A stretch of DNA of 64,000 nt from an uncultured Lachnospiraceae bacterium. Lineage in GTDB: Bacteria > Bacillota > Clostridia > Lachnospirales > Lachnospiraceae. The translations under genes and the position numbers were made by a program. This document shows, piece after piece, positions 35,727-44,084 of this stretch. Within the stretch, counting starts at the first letter, position 1. Every line of letters starts with the position of its first letter. The stretch lies in assembly GCA_937891165.1 (NCBI GenBank), contig CALAEX010000066.1, positions 1-64,000 on the forward strand, read 5' to 3'. Under the pieces are notes generated by a model. The model saw nothing but the letters and a program-made list of their open reading frames with translations. It was not told where the DNA came from and made no database searches.

Positions 35727-37001
35727 ATGGCTCACTTATATGGCTTTTTTAATAATAAAGTGTATAGAATGTCTACAAAGAAAAATGTAGCACCTAAAGT
35801 AGTTGAACCATTTCAGTCAACTACATACCTTAGAGAAGATAGCGTTAATCGTTCTATTACGAATGTAATTAAAGTGAATTCTATGGATTACTTCGCTGAA
35901 GAACCCAATGATGCTTTATACAATAAACTTATTGGTTTCATTAAAGCATCTAAAATCTCTGGTATTGAAACTTTATTTTACCAATTTAAAATTGGGTTAG
36001 ATTATCAGATTTGTGATCATAATGGGACTATTATTGATGCTGGTGTAAGATACATTCAGACAGATGCAAATGAAGTTGCTATATTATTAGACCCAGACCC
36101 AATGACAAATGCTTTACCATATAGAAAAGCAGAATATGTAAATGAAAAATTTGCAATTTCTAAATTCAGTCCAGTTTCTTATGGTGTGATGGATAAAAAA
36201 CCTAGAGGAGTTACCTTTAGAATTAATACCATCACCATTTTAGCAAACTTAACTGATATGGGAAGTGAATACTATATTCAGAACTTAGGACCATCTGCAC
36301 AGGATACTACATTCTGTTATGGTTCTGGTACTATCAATAGTATCAATAATCATTCTATCGTATTATTTGATACTGCAAGTATGGGTATTACAATTCCAGC
36401 TCATAAATTACATTATGTCCCAGAAACAATTTATGTGTCTGTAGAAGCACTGCTCAATCAGTTCTGCGCGGTATTTGATGATACAGAAATTTGGGAGATT
36501 ATCGAAACTTATGGTGGAGAAATGTCTCAGGCACCATCTGATTTCGATATTCCAGATTTCCCAGAATCACCATTTGATCCAGTGGTGGATAGAAAACCTT
36601 GCCCTGGAAATTATCCAATGCCACCATATATGCCACATCGACCAGGGCATAAACCGCCATACAAACCTGGACATCATGAAAGACCGTGTCCTCCACCTCC
36701 AAGACCATTGGAACCAAGTAAACCACCAAAACCAATTATTCCTGGTGAAAATTGGAATCCGGAAGGTTCTATTGTTCCAAAACCTGACTATAATCAGGAC
36801 CATGGCGATTTAAATGAGATGGAATGGTGCTTTGCTAGTGAAGCAGACCCGGATCATGAAAAATTTCTTGTTGTATCCGATGAGATGTCTGAATCTGAAT
36901 TTGATGCAACTACAATGGTTCGTATTGCAGACGTTCTTCCATTTGTTACAGATATACAGATTGGAGATTATGTAAAAAAATCAGATGTTCTGTATTGGTA
37001 A
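35727..37001 (+). CDS. Unknown protein with proline-rich linker
   Basis: 424 residues. A globular N-terminal part of about 270 residues (including YQFKIGLDYQICDHNGTIID) is followed by a linker of about 80 residues rich in Pro, His and Arg (PMPPYMPHRPGHKPPYKPGH, then PCPPPPRPLEPSKPPKP) and a 70-residue acidic end. The linker looks like a collagen-like or extended spacer found in fibre or baseplate proteins. It starts two bases after RusA, so the two are co-transcribed. Function unknown; structural role inferred. Confidence 0.5.
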   Translation: MAHLYGFFNNKVYRMSTKKNVAPKVVEPFQSTTYLREDSVNRSITNVIKVNSMDYFAEEPNDALYNKLIGFIKASKISGIETLFYQFKIGLDYQICDHNGTIIDAGVRYIQTDANEVAILLDPDPMTNALPYRKAEYVNEKFAISKFSPVSYGVMDKKPRGVTFRINTITILANLTDMGSEYYIQNLGPSAQDTTFCYGSGTINSINNHSIVLFDTASMGITIPAHKLHYVPETIYVSVEALLNQFCAVFDDTEIWEIIETYGGEMSQAPSDFDIPDFPESPFDPVVDRKPCPGNYPMPPYMPHRPGHKPPYKPGHHERPCPPPPRPLEPSKPPKPIIPGENWNPEGSIVPKPDYNQDHGDLNEMEWCFASEADPDHEKFLVVSDEMSESEFDATTMVRIADVLPFVTDIQIGDYVKKSDVLYW

Positions 37002-37134
37002 ATTAAGTTTGAAATAACAAAAAAAATAAGTAGGAAGTATTCTACTATAAATATTCCAAGTATTACATTTTTAAAAGTTTTGAATGATCAAATATAAATC
37101 TGTAATACCTCCAAAACGAACATAAATTGACAGG

Positions 37135-37230
37135 TAAAAGAAGGTAGTGACGTTGTCACTACCTTCGCTTATCCAATCATTCAATATAATTTCTTCAGTT
37201 GGGTTAGAGATACAATATCTCTAACCCGAA
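37135..37230. terminator. Two hairpin terminators
   Basis: GAAGGTAGTGAC/GTCACTACCTTC (37139-37165) and GGGTTAGAGATA/TATCTCTAACCC (37200-37226). The first probably ends the plus-strand run at 37001, the second the minus-strand beta-prime gene. The 37002-37134 stretch has no gene. Confidence 0.7.
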
Positions 37231-37234
37231 ATAT

Positions 37235-38635
37235 TTATTCAATTCCTCGAATTTCTCTTCTTTTCTTACCACCATTATCGGTACCATAAATTTCACTCAT
37301 ATTAGGAACTTTGCTCATGAGCAATGGATCGATATATGATGTACCAGTTCTTTCAGTAACAATTTCATCACTAAGTAACTGACGTTTGATATATTGTACA
37401 GATAATCCAAGACCTGGAGATTTATTATCTTCCAATGCTTTTCTTACTGTAATGATTGTATATGGTTCTAATTTAGTTCTTGTAAAATCAGGTCTATCGT
37501 ATGTATTGATATCACTACGAACTAAACGGTTGATAATACATTCTCCTGCTAAGCTAGATGCTTTGATTCCGGATTCTACCAACAACTCTACAAATCTCTG
37601 TGTTACTTCAGATATTGTCTGAGGTTCACCATCTTTTCTATTTCTATTGAGAAGGTGCATCATAGAGTACAATGGTTTAGTCAATTCATTGTTAAGAATA
37701 TCCATTTCTAAGATTTTAACAGAGTCGTCCAAATCTTTAAATTTGATATATCCACGACTCTTACTCATAAGAGCTAATGCTTCATCAGTAATAAAGATTT
37801 CTTTACCCTCATTTTCTAATTGAATCTTATCCATTTCACCAGTTTCCATGTCAACCACATAGAAAATTCCACCGGCAATGAATGTATTATAACCATTCTG
37901 AGAGTCGAACTCATCTACTTTCTCAATTACATTTGTTGGAATGTAAATTGCATATTTGTTGATATCTTCAACTTCATCATTTTCATCTACATTTGGATAC
38001 ACTTCTCCAGATGATAATGTAAAGTATTTGTCAAAGGCATCGTTGAATCGCAAAACTTCTGATTTTGTTGTAAGAAGATGTTTTGAGGAAAGAACGTTTT
38101 GCTCTAATTCTTTTGTCACTTCTTCTGATTCAAAACCTGCAGCACCAGCAGCAATATCATAATTAAGACCAGCAGTTCTACCAAAACATTTAGCACATAC
38201 ATGGTCTCCAAGAGCACATGTTACTGGAGAACGTAACCAAATAGTTTCTCCAACTAAATGCTTATCTTTCTTAGCATTAAGAAGCTGCAATTCATCATCA
38301 CCATCTAATTTATAGTAACGATTATTAAACTTCTTAAGAATCTTTTTATTTGAAATATGAATTGGTAACAAATGTTTTGTATCACAGTCTGATATTGTTG
38401 TTGATAACTTAAGCGTCTTTGCTAACTGAAGAACCAGCTTACCAAAGTTTCCTGCAAGACCCATAACTGTCTTATTTAAGATAAGAGATTTTCTTGCAGC
38501 GGAAGCATCAATATATACATAAGATGGTCTATCAAGTCCTCTAATAAGTGTAGAGTTTTCAATAGCTACTGGCATAATAACACCATCTAATGTAGGTTTT
38601 AATCCTTGGGCAATTGTAAATTCTGCGAACTGTTT
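37235..38635 (-). CDS. RNA polymerase beta-prime, C-terminal part, exon 2
   Basis: 467 codons including the stop. It begins KQFAEFTIAQGLKPTLDG and contains the trigger-loop region (YIDASAARKSLILNKTVMG, later GDHVCAKCFGRTAGLNYDIA and GFESEEVTKELEQNVLSSKH), then the conserved end (INRLVRSDINTYDRP). The CxxC in HVCAKCFG is the second zinc site of beta-prime. It joins GIKH of exon 1 to give GIKHKQFAEF, a segment conserved in phage beta-prime. The intron ends in G at 38636. The apparent start MYESNDFVLIL further upstream is intron sequence. Confidence 0.85.
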   Translation of the reverse strand, partial: KQFAEFTIAQGLKPTLDGVIMPVAIENSTLIRGLDRPSYVYIDASAARKSLILNKTVMGLAGNFGKLVLQLAKTLKLSTTISDCDTKHLLPIHISNKKILKKFNNRYYKLDGDDELQLLNAKKDKHLVGETIWLRSPVTCALGDHVCAKCFGRTAGLNYDIAAGAAGFESEEVTKELEQNVLSSKHLLTTKSEVLRFNDAFDKYFTLSSGEVYPNVDENDEVEDINKYAIYIPTNVIEKVDEFDSQNGYNTFIAGGIFYVVDMETGEMDKIQLENEGKEIFITDEALALMSKSRGYIKFKDLDDSVKILEMDILNNELTKPLYSMMHLLNRNRKDGEPQTISEVTQRFVELLVESGIKASSLAGECIINRLVRSDINTYDRPDFTRTKLEPYTIITVRKALEDNKSPGLGLSVQYIKRQLLSDEIVTERTGTSYIDPLLMSKVPNMSEIYGTDNGGKKRREIRGIE

Positions 38636-38928
38636 CGTTAATATTAATACGAAGTCGTTACTTTCGTACAAGTTATTTCTAACTTCTTTATATTCCTATA
38701 AAGACTAGACTATATCACTATCCTATTATTCATTACAAGTAATAGGATACCTCCCATTTCGAACCCACTTGAGTTCTACTCTACTAAGTTCTTTATAAAT
38801 TATTCATTTATAAATCTTTTCGATAGTCGTTGAACCATTATTTTGGCTGCTGATTGTCCAATGAAAGAGTTTCCAGCAATTAAAGAGGTTTAAGCAGCAT
38901 ACATTTCTGTATGAGAGCACATTGTTTT
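38636..38928 (-). ncRNA. Group I intron in beta-prime C-terminal part
   Basis: Minus-strand core: AATTGCTGGAAACTC, GACAATCAGCAGCCAAAA, GTTCAACGACTATCG and GTGATATAGTCTAG. P1 pairs AGCAT (exon 1 end) with GTGCT. 293 nt, no ORF, ends in G. P10 is not obvious. Confidence 0.8.
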
Positions 38929-39633
38929 ATGCTTAATTCCAGTTCTCGCTTTCAATATAGTACCAATTGGATTACCCGGATCATTTTTATATATCTCCAA
39001 TTCTTCTTCCAAATATCTATCTATTGTATCTTCAATTTCATGTGGTGGCATGGATTCAGGGAATCTACATTCCATAATCTCTTTTACCCTGGGGTACTTC
39101 TGATACATATCCGTAAACGTGAAATATGAGAAATTGAGATTCATAATTAACGAGAAATCCAATGAGATACCACGCAATCTATTACAAACATCAGATACAG
39201 ATTGGTTAATAGTGATTTCTTTTACATTGAAATCTCGAAGAGTCATAATAATTTTTTCATTAATCCATGGGTCCAAATCATATTCAGGTTCTAACATAAA
39301 TTTTGTTCCATCCATGACATATTTATCATTTAAGAACTTAATTGAATTTACGTGAACGAATGGCTCCCATAATATTAAGTTAATTATAAAGTGTCTAAGC
39401 TGAACCGTATAGGTTTGTTTGTCATCGCTATAGAACTTAAATGTAACAGGATATTCTCGACATTCTTTTTTCTCGATACATCCTTTAATAATTGAGTACA
39501 TCTTCTGAAAGAAATCTTCATAAATTTCAATCGTTGTCATATAGTACTCCAATGTGTAACAACTCTGAATGAGCTGTCCCAGATCATAAGTATTTTCAAT
39601 GACTGGGATTTCATAAGTTTGTTGTTTTCCCAT
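38929..39633 (-). CDS. RNA polymerase beta-prime, C-terminal part, exon 1
   Basis: 235 codons. The exon ends NPIGTILKARTGIKH, matching the bridge-helix region of phage beta-prime proteins. The N-terminal 190 residues (MGKQQTYEIPVIENTYDLGQ) are part of the beta-prime body. Family knowledge: this subunit is one part of a split beta-prime. Its partner is at 47314 on the other strand. Ribosome site AAAGGAGT. Spliced total 701 residues. Confidence 0.82.
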
Positions 39634-39681
39634 TTCTATTGACTCCTTTATTTTGTTTTACATAATATGTGAAGAAAAACT

Positions 39682-39954
39682 TTAATAGTTATCCTCCACA
39701 TATTCTACCGCTTTACGATGACCTACAATCATATCTTGTCTTGTATCATAAAAATCGATATAAATTGGATTAGGTAATTCTTCGCTATTTAAGATAGGGT
39801 ATGCCCTAGTCCAATAATCATGGTCACGGTTTTCATAGTCTCTTATTGACTTTATTTTATAATAATTACCGGCATTTGTTTCCACTATTTCAATAATGTC
39901 TTCCCCAATAATTAATGGTACGAATAAGCAATTTGTTTTTAATTGTTTACCCAT
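39682..39954 (-). CDS. Unknown small protein
   Basis: 90 residues from MGKQLKTNCLFVPLIIGED. Compact alpha/beta; no motif. The start at 39954 has GAAAGGG upstream and is preferred over the GTG at 39969. Downstream of the gene at 39973 in the same minus-strand run. Confidence 0.5.
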   Translation of the reverse strand: MGKQLKTNCLFVPLIIGEDIIEIVETNAGNYYKIKSIRDYENRDHDYWTRAYPILNSEELPNPIYIDFYDTRQDMIVGHRKAVEYVEDNY

Positions 39955-39972
39955 AAATCGCCCTTTCACGAA

Positions 39973-40425
39973 TCAGACGAAGGTATCTTTAAACAAATCC
40001 ACAAATAAAGAAAATACATCTAGTTCTATTTCATGATGAGGATTTACTAGATATAGGAAATTCTCAATAGATTTTCTATATTTCTTTTTAAATCCAACTT
40101 TTTGCAATAATAGTAAATATTTATTACATTTCTCCTGAATATTTTCTAGTTCACAGTCCACCATATAATCCTCTCCAGTAGTAGCCATAATACAGACATA
40201 ATCTTTTTCTTTCGAGCTATTTTGATATGGGAATTCGTGTAATTTATAATTTTTATTTGCGAATCGAAAAATTTTACTTTCTTCGTCTGATTCGATTTTT
40301 ATTTCTTTTAATTTAAACCGATTAGCATTTCTTTCTTGTAAAAATCTTTCCACATAATCCAGATTTTCTGAATATGCGTATAATGACTTATCGTCTTTTT
40401 TATACAATACATAAAACTTAGTCAT
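39973..40425 (-). CDS. Unknown protein
   Basis: 150 residues, starting MTKFYVLYKKDDKSLYAYS. Charged, no membrane segment. It overlaps the end of the gene at 40418 by 8 bp, which suggests translational coupling. No recognised domain. Confidence 0.55.
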   Translation of the reverse strand: MTKFYVLYKKDDKSLYAYSENLDYVERFLQERNANRFKLKEIKIESDEESKIFRFANKNYKLHEFPYQNSSKEKDYVCIMATTGEDYMVDCELENIQEKCNKYLLLLQKVGFKKKYRKSIENFLYLVNPHHEIELDVFSLFVDLFKDTFV

Positions 40426-40720
40426 TACGCAAATATTCTGATTGGAAAGTGTGATCTTCGTGTGCTAATCGGTCGATAGTCTCACTATCAAAGTATAGGT
40501 GCAATCGTTTTCTTTTTCTTAAATCTTTAACAGCTTTCTTAATTGCTTTTTTCTTTTTCTTGTACTGCTTTTGTGTCATTCCTTCGAAGAATAAATACTT
40601 GTCAACATACCCCATATATTCCTCAATTTGGTCTGCCAACTTGTCGATCTTTTCTGGTTTAATGAGTTGGATAATTTCGTCATTATCATACTCGAAATCT
40701 TCATTGTATTTTCTGCTCAT
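40418..40720 (-). CDS. Unknown small basic protein
   Basis: 100 residues. An acidic N-terminus (MSRKYNEDFEYDNDEIIQL) is followed by a strongly basic segment (YKKKKKAIKKAVKDLRKRKR, residues about 54-73), perhaps nucleic-acid binding. First gene of a three-gene minus-strand set. Ribosome site AAAGGAAC. Confidence 0.55.
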   Translation of the reverse strand: MSRKYNEDFEYDNDEIIQLIKPEKIDKLADQIEEYMGYVDKYLFFEGMTQKQYKKKKKAIKKAVKDLRKRKRLHLYFDSETIDRLAHEDHTFQSEYLRND

Positions 40721-40820
40721 TTTTCTGTGTTCCTTTCTTAAGATTTAAAGTTTTATTATACTTCTAAATAATAATATATGGTTAAAGAGAAATTCTCAAA
40801 TAAAGTATATACGAAATTTT

Positions 40821-40842
40821 AAGTGATATATTATACTTTTAA
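40821..40842 (+). promoter_or_regulatory. Putative phage promoter
   Basis: AAGTGATATATTATACTTTT, directly upstream of leader L4. Confidence 0.5.
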
Positions 40843-40844
40843 AC

Positions 40845-40963
40845 AACTAAATAGCGCTCCGTAAATATAAATAATCGGAGGCGGAACTTGATAATGGTTC
40901 TAAAATATTATCAATACTACAAGAGAGGGCATAGACAATTTTGTCTATGGAAGGTAAAACAAA
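40845..40963 (+). promoter_or_regulatory. Conserved structured 5' leader, copy L4
   Basis: Hairpin 1 is CTCCG/CGGAG (40857-40880). Hairpin 2 is TTGATAAT/ATTATCAA (40888-40914), a longer, compensated version. Hairpin 3 is CATAGACA/TGTCTATG (40930-40949). GGAAGG and the ATG follow. Confidence 0.6.
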
Positions 40964-41482
40964 ATGTCAAAAACAACATTAGAACAGTATGGAGGAACTA
41001 TTATGGAATCCGTTCCAGAAGCAACAGATGTAATTGTAGAAAAGTGCTTAAAGCAGTTAGTATATAATATCAAAGATACTTCAGAAGTATTTCTTAATTT
41101 CTGTTTACTGTATCTTGAAGAGAAGATGCCTTTAAAAGATATTCCTGAAAAAATGGGAATTTCAAAATTAATGGCATCTGCTTGGGCTGCTGATATTATT
41201 GGGACGGTTAAGAATATGACTGTTGGATACAAGCGTAAACCTGAACTTGATAAGAAGGAAGTGTTATTAGATGAACGTCCTTCTAAGTGTAACGTCCATC
41301 CAAAGATTTATGGAATGGATATTTTTGATTATGCAAAACAGTTTAATGCTGATTATATGGATATGTACACAGGTACAATTTACCATATTCAGGATTACAA
41401 TCATGCTAAGCGTATGGGTATGCCTAATTTTGGAATTAGGGTATCACAGGACGGAAATACTTTAGGATATATCAGGGAGTAG
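40964..41482 (+). CDS. Helix-turn-helix protein
   Basis: 172 residues. A helix-turn-helix is likely at about 61-85 (MPLKDIPEKMGISKLMASAW), of the sigma-like or TrpR-like type. The rest (HPKIYGMDIFDYAKQFNADY) is unassigned. It could be a DNA-binding regulator. Strongly expressed context: promoter motif and conserved leader. Followed after 9 bp by a membrane protein gene. Confidence 0.5.
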   Translation: MSKTTLEQYGGTIMESVPEATDVIVEKCLKQLVYNIKDTSEVFLNFCLLYLEEKMPLKDIPEKMGISKLMASAWAADIIGTVKNMTVGYKRKPELDKKEVLLDERPSKCNVHPKIYGMDIFDYAKQFNADYMDMYTGTIYHIQDYNHAKRMGMPNFGIRVSQDGNTLGYIRE

Positions 41483-41491
41483 TAACGAGAA

Positions 41492-41920
41492 ATGAAAAAC
41501 CTTGATAGAGAAACACGTGAGTGGCTTATATTTGGATTCTATATGTTATGTTTATTTGCTGGAGCATTTATTGCTCTTGCAAGTTTAGAATCTTGTACAA
41601 AATATGCCACTGACAAAAAAGAAGAAACTCATTACACCACTATAGAGACAACTCGTTTATATCAGGTTCTCGATATGTGGATTTCCGACGACATGTCTGT
41701 AGGAGTCAGAACAAAAGATTCCACAGGTGCTTGGCTAGAAGTAGACGCTGTCGGAGCTCATCAAGTCTACTTACATGATGGTGATACTGTCTTAGTAGTA
41801 ATAGGTTGGATTGATATTGGATCTGTTCATGATGGTGTCAAAGAAAAATATCTCTATGTAAATAGAGATGAATACATGAAGTATTTAGAAAGGAGAGAAA
41901 GACCAGAATGGCTACCGTAA
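41492..41920 (+). CDS. Single-span membrane protein
   Basis: 142 residues. One transmembrane helix near the N-terminus (WLIFGFYMLCLFAGAFIALA, residues about 9-28) followed by SLESC. The C-terminal 100 residues form a soluble beta-rich domain that would face outward. A lipoprotein-type cleavage (LASLESC) is possible but not typical. Overlaps the next gene by 13 bp. Confidence 0.55.
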   Translation: MKNLDRETREWLIFGFYMLCLFAGAFIALASLESCTKYATDKKEETHYTTIETTRLYQVLDMWISDDMSVGVRTKDSTGAWLEVDAVGAHQVYLHDGDTVLVVIGWIDIGSVHDGVKEKYLYVNRDEYMKYLERRERPEWLP

Positions 41921-42069
41921 TTGTTAAACGTTCAGGAAAGAAAAAGAAGAAGGAAACTTCTCCTCCTATAAATACAAAATTAATTAAAAAAATAGAAGGA
42001 AAGATAAGAGGAATGGATAGCGATGCATTTCACCACTATCTAAATTCAAATACATCAATCTTTGATTAA
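41908..42069 (+). CDS. Small basic protein
   Basis: 53 residues: MATVIVKRSGKKKKKETSPP followed by a helical end (KLIKKIEGKIRGMDSDAFHH). Start overlaps the previous gene. AAAGGAGAGA is placed upstream at a good distance. Very Lys-rich; perhaps DNA- or RNA-binding. Too short to classify. Confidence 0.55.
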   Translation: MATVIVKRSGKKKKKETSPPINTKLIKKIEGKIRGMDSDAFHHYLNSNTSIFD

Positions 42070-42074
42070 CGTGA

Positions 42075-42110
42075 AAAGTCCCTAGAAGCAATTTTTGCTT
42101 CTAGGGTTTC
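42075..42110 (+). terminator. Terminator
   Basis: CCCTAGAAGCA pairs with TGCTTCTAGGG, followed by TTTCTTTTTTT. Confidence 0.85.
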
Positions 42111-42129
42111 TTTTTTTATTATCTCAAAA

Positions 42130-42170
42130 GAAAAAGGTTAAGCAAATCTTAACACTTCGCGTAGTGGAAT
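42130..42170 (-). terminator. Terminator
   Basis: GGTTAAG pairs with CTTAACC across an internal hairpin on the minus strand and is followed by TTTTTCTTTT. It ends the gene at 42172. Confidence 0.6.
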
Positions 42171-42171
42171 C

Positions 42172-42819
42172 TTAACCGAGTTTCTTAGCCGCATCTGCGA
42201 TAGTAGCTGCTTTGGATTTACGTAATCTGATGATATATTCTTTTGCTTTTTTCATAGCAGACTGTTTATATCTCTGACGTAATACAGCTTTTAATTTTCT
42301 TCTCATTTCCTGTACTTTTGCAAGTTTGAAGTATACTGGGTCATTTTTTGCACGAGCAATAGCCTGTACACAAATTTCAAATAACTGATTTGTTCTTGCT
42401 TCTTTTGTGAACCGAACCTGATTCTGAGCATAGAATTTTGCTTCTGTAAATAAATCTCCACCGATACCACCGAAGTTATCTTTAGTTCCTTCCAAAGCAA
42501 ATCCTTCAGAAACAGCGATATCCCAATCACCGGATTCTAAGAATTCCGCAACAGATTCTGTTGTAAGAACTTCTTTTAAGATTACAGGAGTAGCCGCAAT
42601 ATTAATAATAGAATCAGCTTCTGCTTCTTCTTCTGGAGTAAGTTCAAAAGAATCAGGTTTTTCTAAATCATCATCAAAACCGCCTTCGTTACCCCCTTCG
42701 ATTCCTGGTAAGTCAATATTGTCTATATCATTTACACCTTCAGTAACTGCACCCTCAACAACAGGTGTTGCTACAGATGCAGAAGGAAGGTCTTCTCTCA
42801 ATCTATCTAAAAAGCTCAT
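42172..42819 (-). CDS. Possible internal head protein
   Basis: 215 residues. An N-terminal flexible acidic part (about residues 15-75) contains TE-G at residue 27. The C-terminal 70 residues are basic and helical (KVQEMRRKLKAVLRQRYKQS). Being near the protease and scaffold genes, it fits an internal or prohead core protein processed during maturation (inference). No known family recognised. Confidence 0.5.
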   Translation of the reverse strand: MSFLDRLREDLPSASVATPVVEGAVTEGVNDIDNIDLPGIEGGNEGGFDDDLEKPDSFELTPEEEAEADSIINIAATPVILKEVLTTESVAEFLESGDWDIAVSEGFALEGTKDNFGGIGGDLFTEAKFYAQNQVRFTKEARTNQLFEICVQAIARAKNDPVYFKLAKVQEMRRKLKAVLRQRYKQSAMKKAKEYIIRLRKSKAATIADAAKKLG

Positions 42820-43136
42820 GATAAATTCTTCCTTTCTTATTTAGATTATCTCTAATTAAATTAATGTTTTTAGATTAAAAGTTATTAAAACTTGATAAAA
42901 TATATGACTGACTTACCACCGCAAGTCAGTCTATATTAGATATAATTTCAGGAGTCATTCTATATGGACATTATCCAAACAAAATTATGTCAATAAAAAC
43001 AAATTAACTGGAATATTCATATGGTTTTGAAACCATTCATTTACCAATATGTTAAATAGAATTCGTTTTATTATTTTTTATTATAGAGAATACTATAAAT
43101 TAATTTGAAATAATTTGGGAATTAAACTAAAATTAT
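42820..43136. other. Divergent intergenic region
   Basis: About 317 bp between two divergent genes. It holds a small ACTGACTT/AAGTCAGT hairpin (around 42905-42930) and AT-rich sequence. No ORF or tRNA is supported. Confidence 0.4.
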
Positions 43137-43156
43137 AATGATATATTATTTTAGTG
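43137..43156 (+). promoter_or_regulatory. Putative phage promoter
   Basis: AATGATATATTATTTTAGTG, the clearest example of the repeated motif, about 45 bp before the ATG at 43204. Confidence 0.55.
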
Positions 43157-43203
43157 AAATGAATCAAAGTTATTTCATACTAAAAGAGAAAGGAGACATT
43201 ACA

Positions 43204-43545
43204 ATGTCAAGAAAAGCAAATCCTGTTAAGGCTGTAAAAAAGTCTTACAGAAAAGTGACAAAAGCTGTAGGGTTAAGTCATAGAGAATCTAGGGCATTCG
43301 CAAGAGAACTTGGTGATATCGGACATGACGTAACTGTAAATGTGGCAACAGAATATGCTATCAGAGCTATTGATAATATTGCCTGTTTCACATTATGTGC
43401 AGCATCTGGAGTTGTTGCTGGGGTAAAATCTGCTTCCAGACGTGTAAAAAAACTTCAGAATAAAAAAGTGAACTTTGATGTTGATATTGACATCGTTGAA
43501 GATCATGATTGCAGTTCTAATGAAGAACCTACAGATGTAAACTAA
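43204..43545 (+). CDS. Unknown small basic protein
   Basis: 113 residues. Basic N-terminus (MSRKANPVKAVKKSYRKVTK), a hydrophobic helix (AIDNIACFTLCAASGVVAGV) and an acidic end. AAAGGAGACATT supports ATG 43204; upstream in-frame ATGs lack a ribosome site. First of three small membrane-type genes. Function unknown. Confidence 0.6.
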   Translation: MSRKANPVKAVKKSYRKVTKAVGLSHRESRAFARELGDIGHDVTVNVATEYAIRAIDNIACFTLCAASGVVAGVKSASRRVKKLQNKKVNFDVDIDIVEDHDCSSNEEPTDVN

Positions 43546-43550
43546 CATAA

Positions 43551-43590
43551 GAAGATAGTGAGAGTGTGATAAATACTCTCACTATCAAAT
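43551..43590 (+). terminator. Terminator or attenuator
   Basis: GATAGTGAGAGT pairs with ACTCTCACTATC; no long T-run follows, so read-through into the next gene is likely. Confidence 0.55.
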
Positions 43591-43621
43591 TTAACACAAA
43601 AAAGAAAGAGGTAAGTAAATA

Positions 43622-43837
43622 ATGAAAAAATTAGAAGTGATGAAAAAAACAGGAATAAAAGTTTGGAATCATATTAAAGAGAATAAAACGGCTTATATCA
43701 TTGGATTGGTTGTGACATACATTGGCTATCACATCATTAAGATGTTAAGCGATAAAGGGTTAGATAAGGAAGGAAAACCATACTATGAAAACTTTGATGA
43801 CCCAGTTGATGATTTAGAAAACAAGGAGGGAGAATAA
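43622..43837 (+). CDS. Small membrane protein
   Basis: 71 residues with one transmembrane helix (TAYIIGLVVTYIGYHIIKML, residues about 21-40), a basic N-terminus and an acidic C-terminus. It stops one base before the ATG of the next small gene. Confidence 0.6.
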   Translation: MKKLEVMKKTGIKVWNHIKENKTAYIIGLVVTYIGYHIIKMLSDKGLDKEGKPYYENFDDPVDDLENKEGE

Positions 43838-43838
43838 T

Positions 43839-44036
43839 ATGTCAGCTAAATCAAGAAGAGAAAAAAGAGAACGTCAGGAAAAAATAATGTATGCAGGCAT
43901 TGCTGCTGGAGCTGTTGCACTTGCAGGAGGAATTGGTGGTGTTATTGCAGCTGGTAAAAAGAAATCCAAAAAGTCTGATAACTTAGAGGATATTAAAGCC
44001 GGTGAAGAAGTCACTGATTCACCAGTGGAAGAATAA
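43839..44036 (+). CDS. Small membrane protein
   Basis: 65 residues: a basic start (SAKSRREKRERQEK), a Gly/Ala helix (IMYAGIAAGAVALAGGIGGV) and an acidic end. Translationally coupled to the previous gene (GGAGGGAG site). A small membrane protein of unknown role. Confidence 0.6.
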   Translation: MSAKSRREKRERQEKIMYAGIAAGAVALAGGIGGVIAAGKKKSKKSDNLEDIKAGEEVTDSPVEE

Positions 44037-44039
44037 AAT

Positions 44040-44080
44040 AAAGGGTTGTGGATAATTCCACAACCCTAATTCTTTTTTTT
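44040..44080 (+). terminator. Terminator
   Basis: AGGGTTGTGG pairs with CCACAACCCT, followed by AATTCTTTTTTTT. Confidence 0.8.
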
Positions 44081-44084
44081 TAAA

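Noticed and set aside
36475..36813. ORFs in other frames of the proline-rich gene
   Set aside because: They mirror the biased codon composition of the real gene and have no start signals.
38636..38671. MYESNDFVLIL as the N-terminus of beta-prime C-part
   Set aside because: These codons are the last bases of the intron; the exon begins KQFAEFTI after the terminal G.
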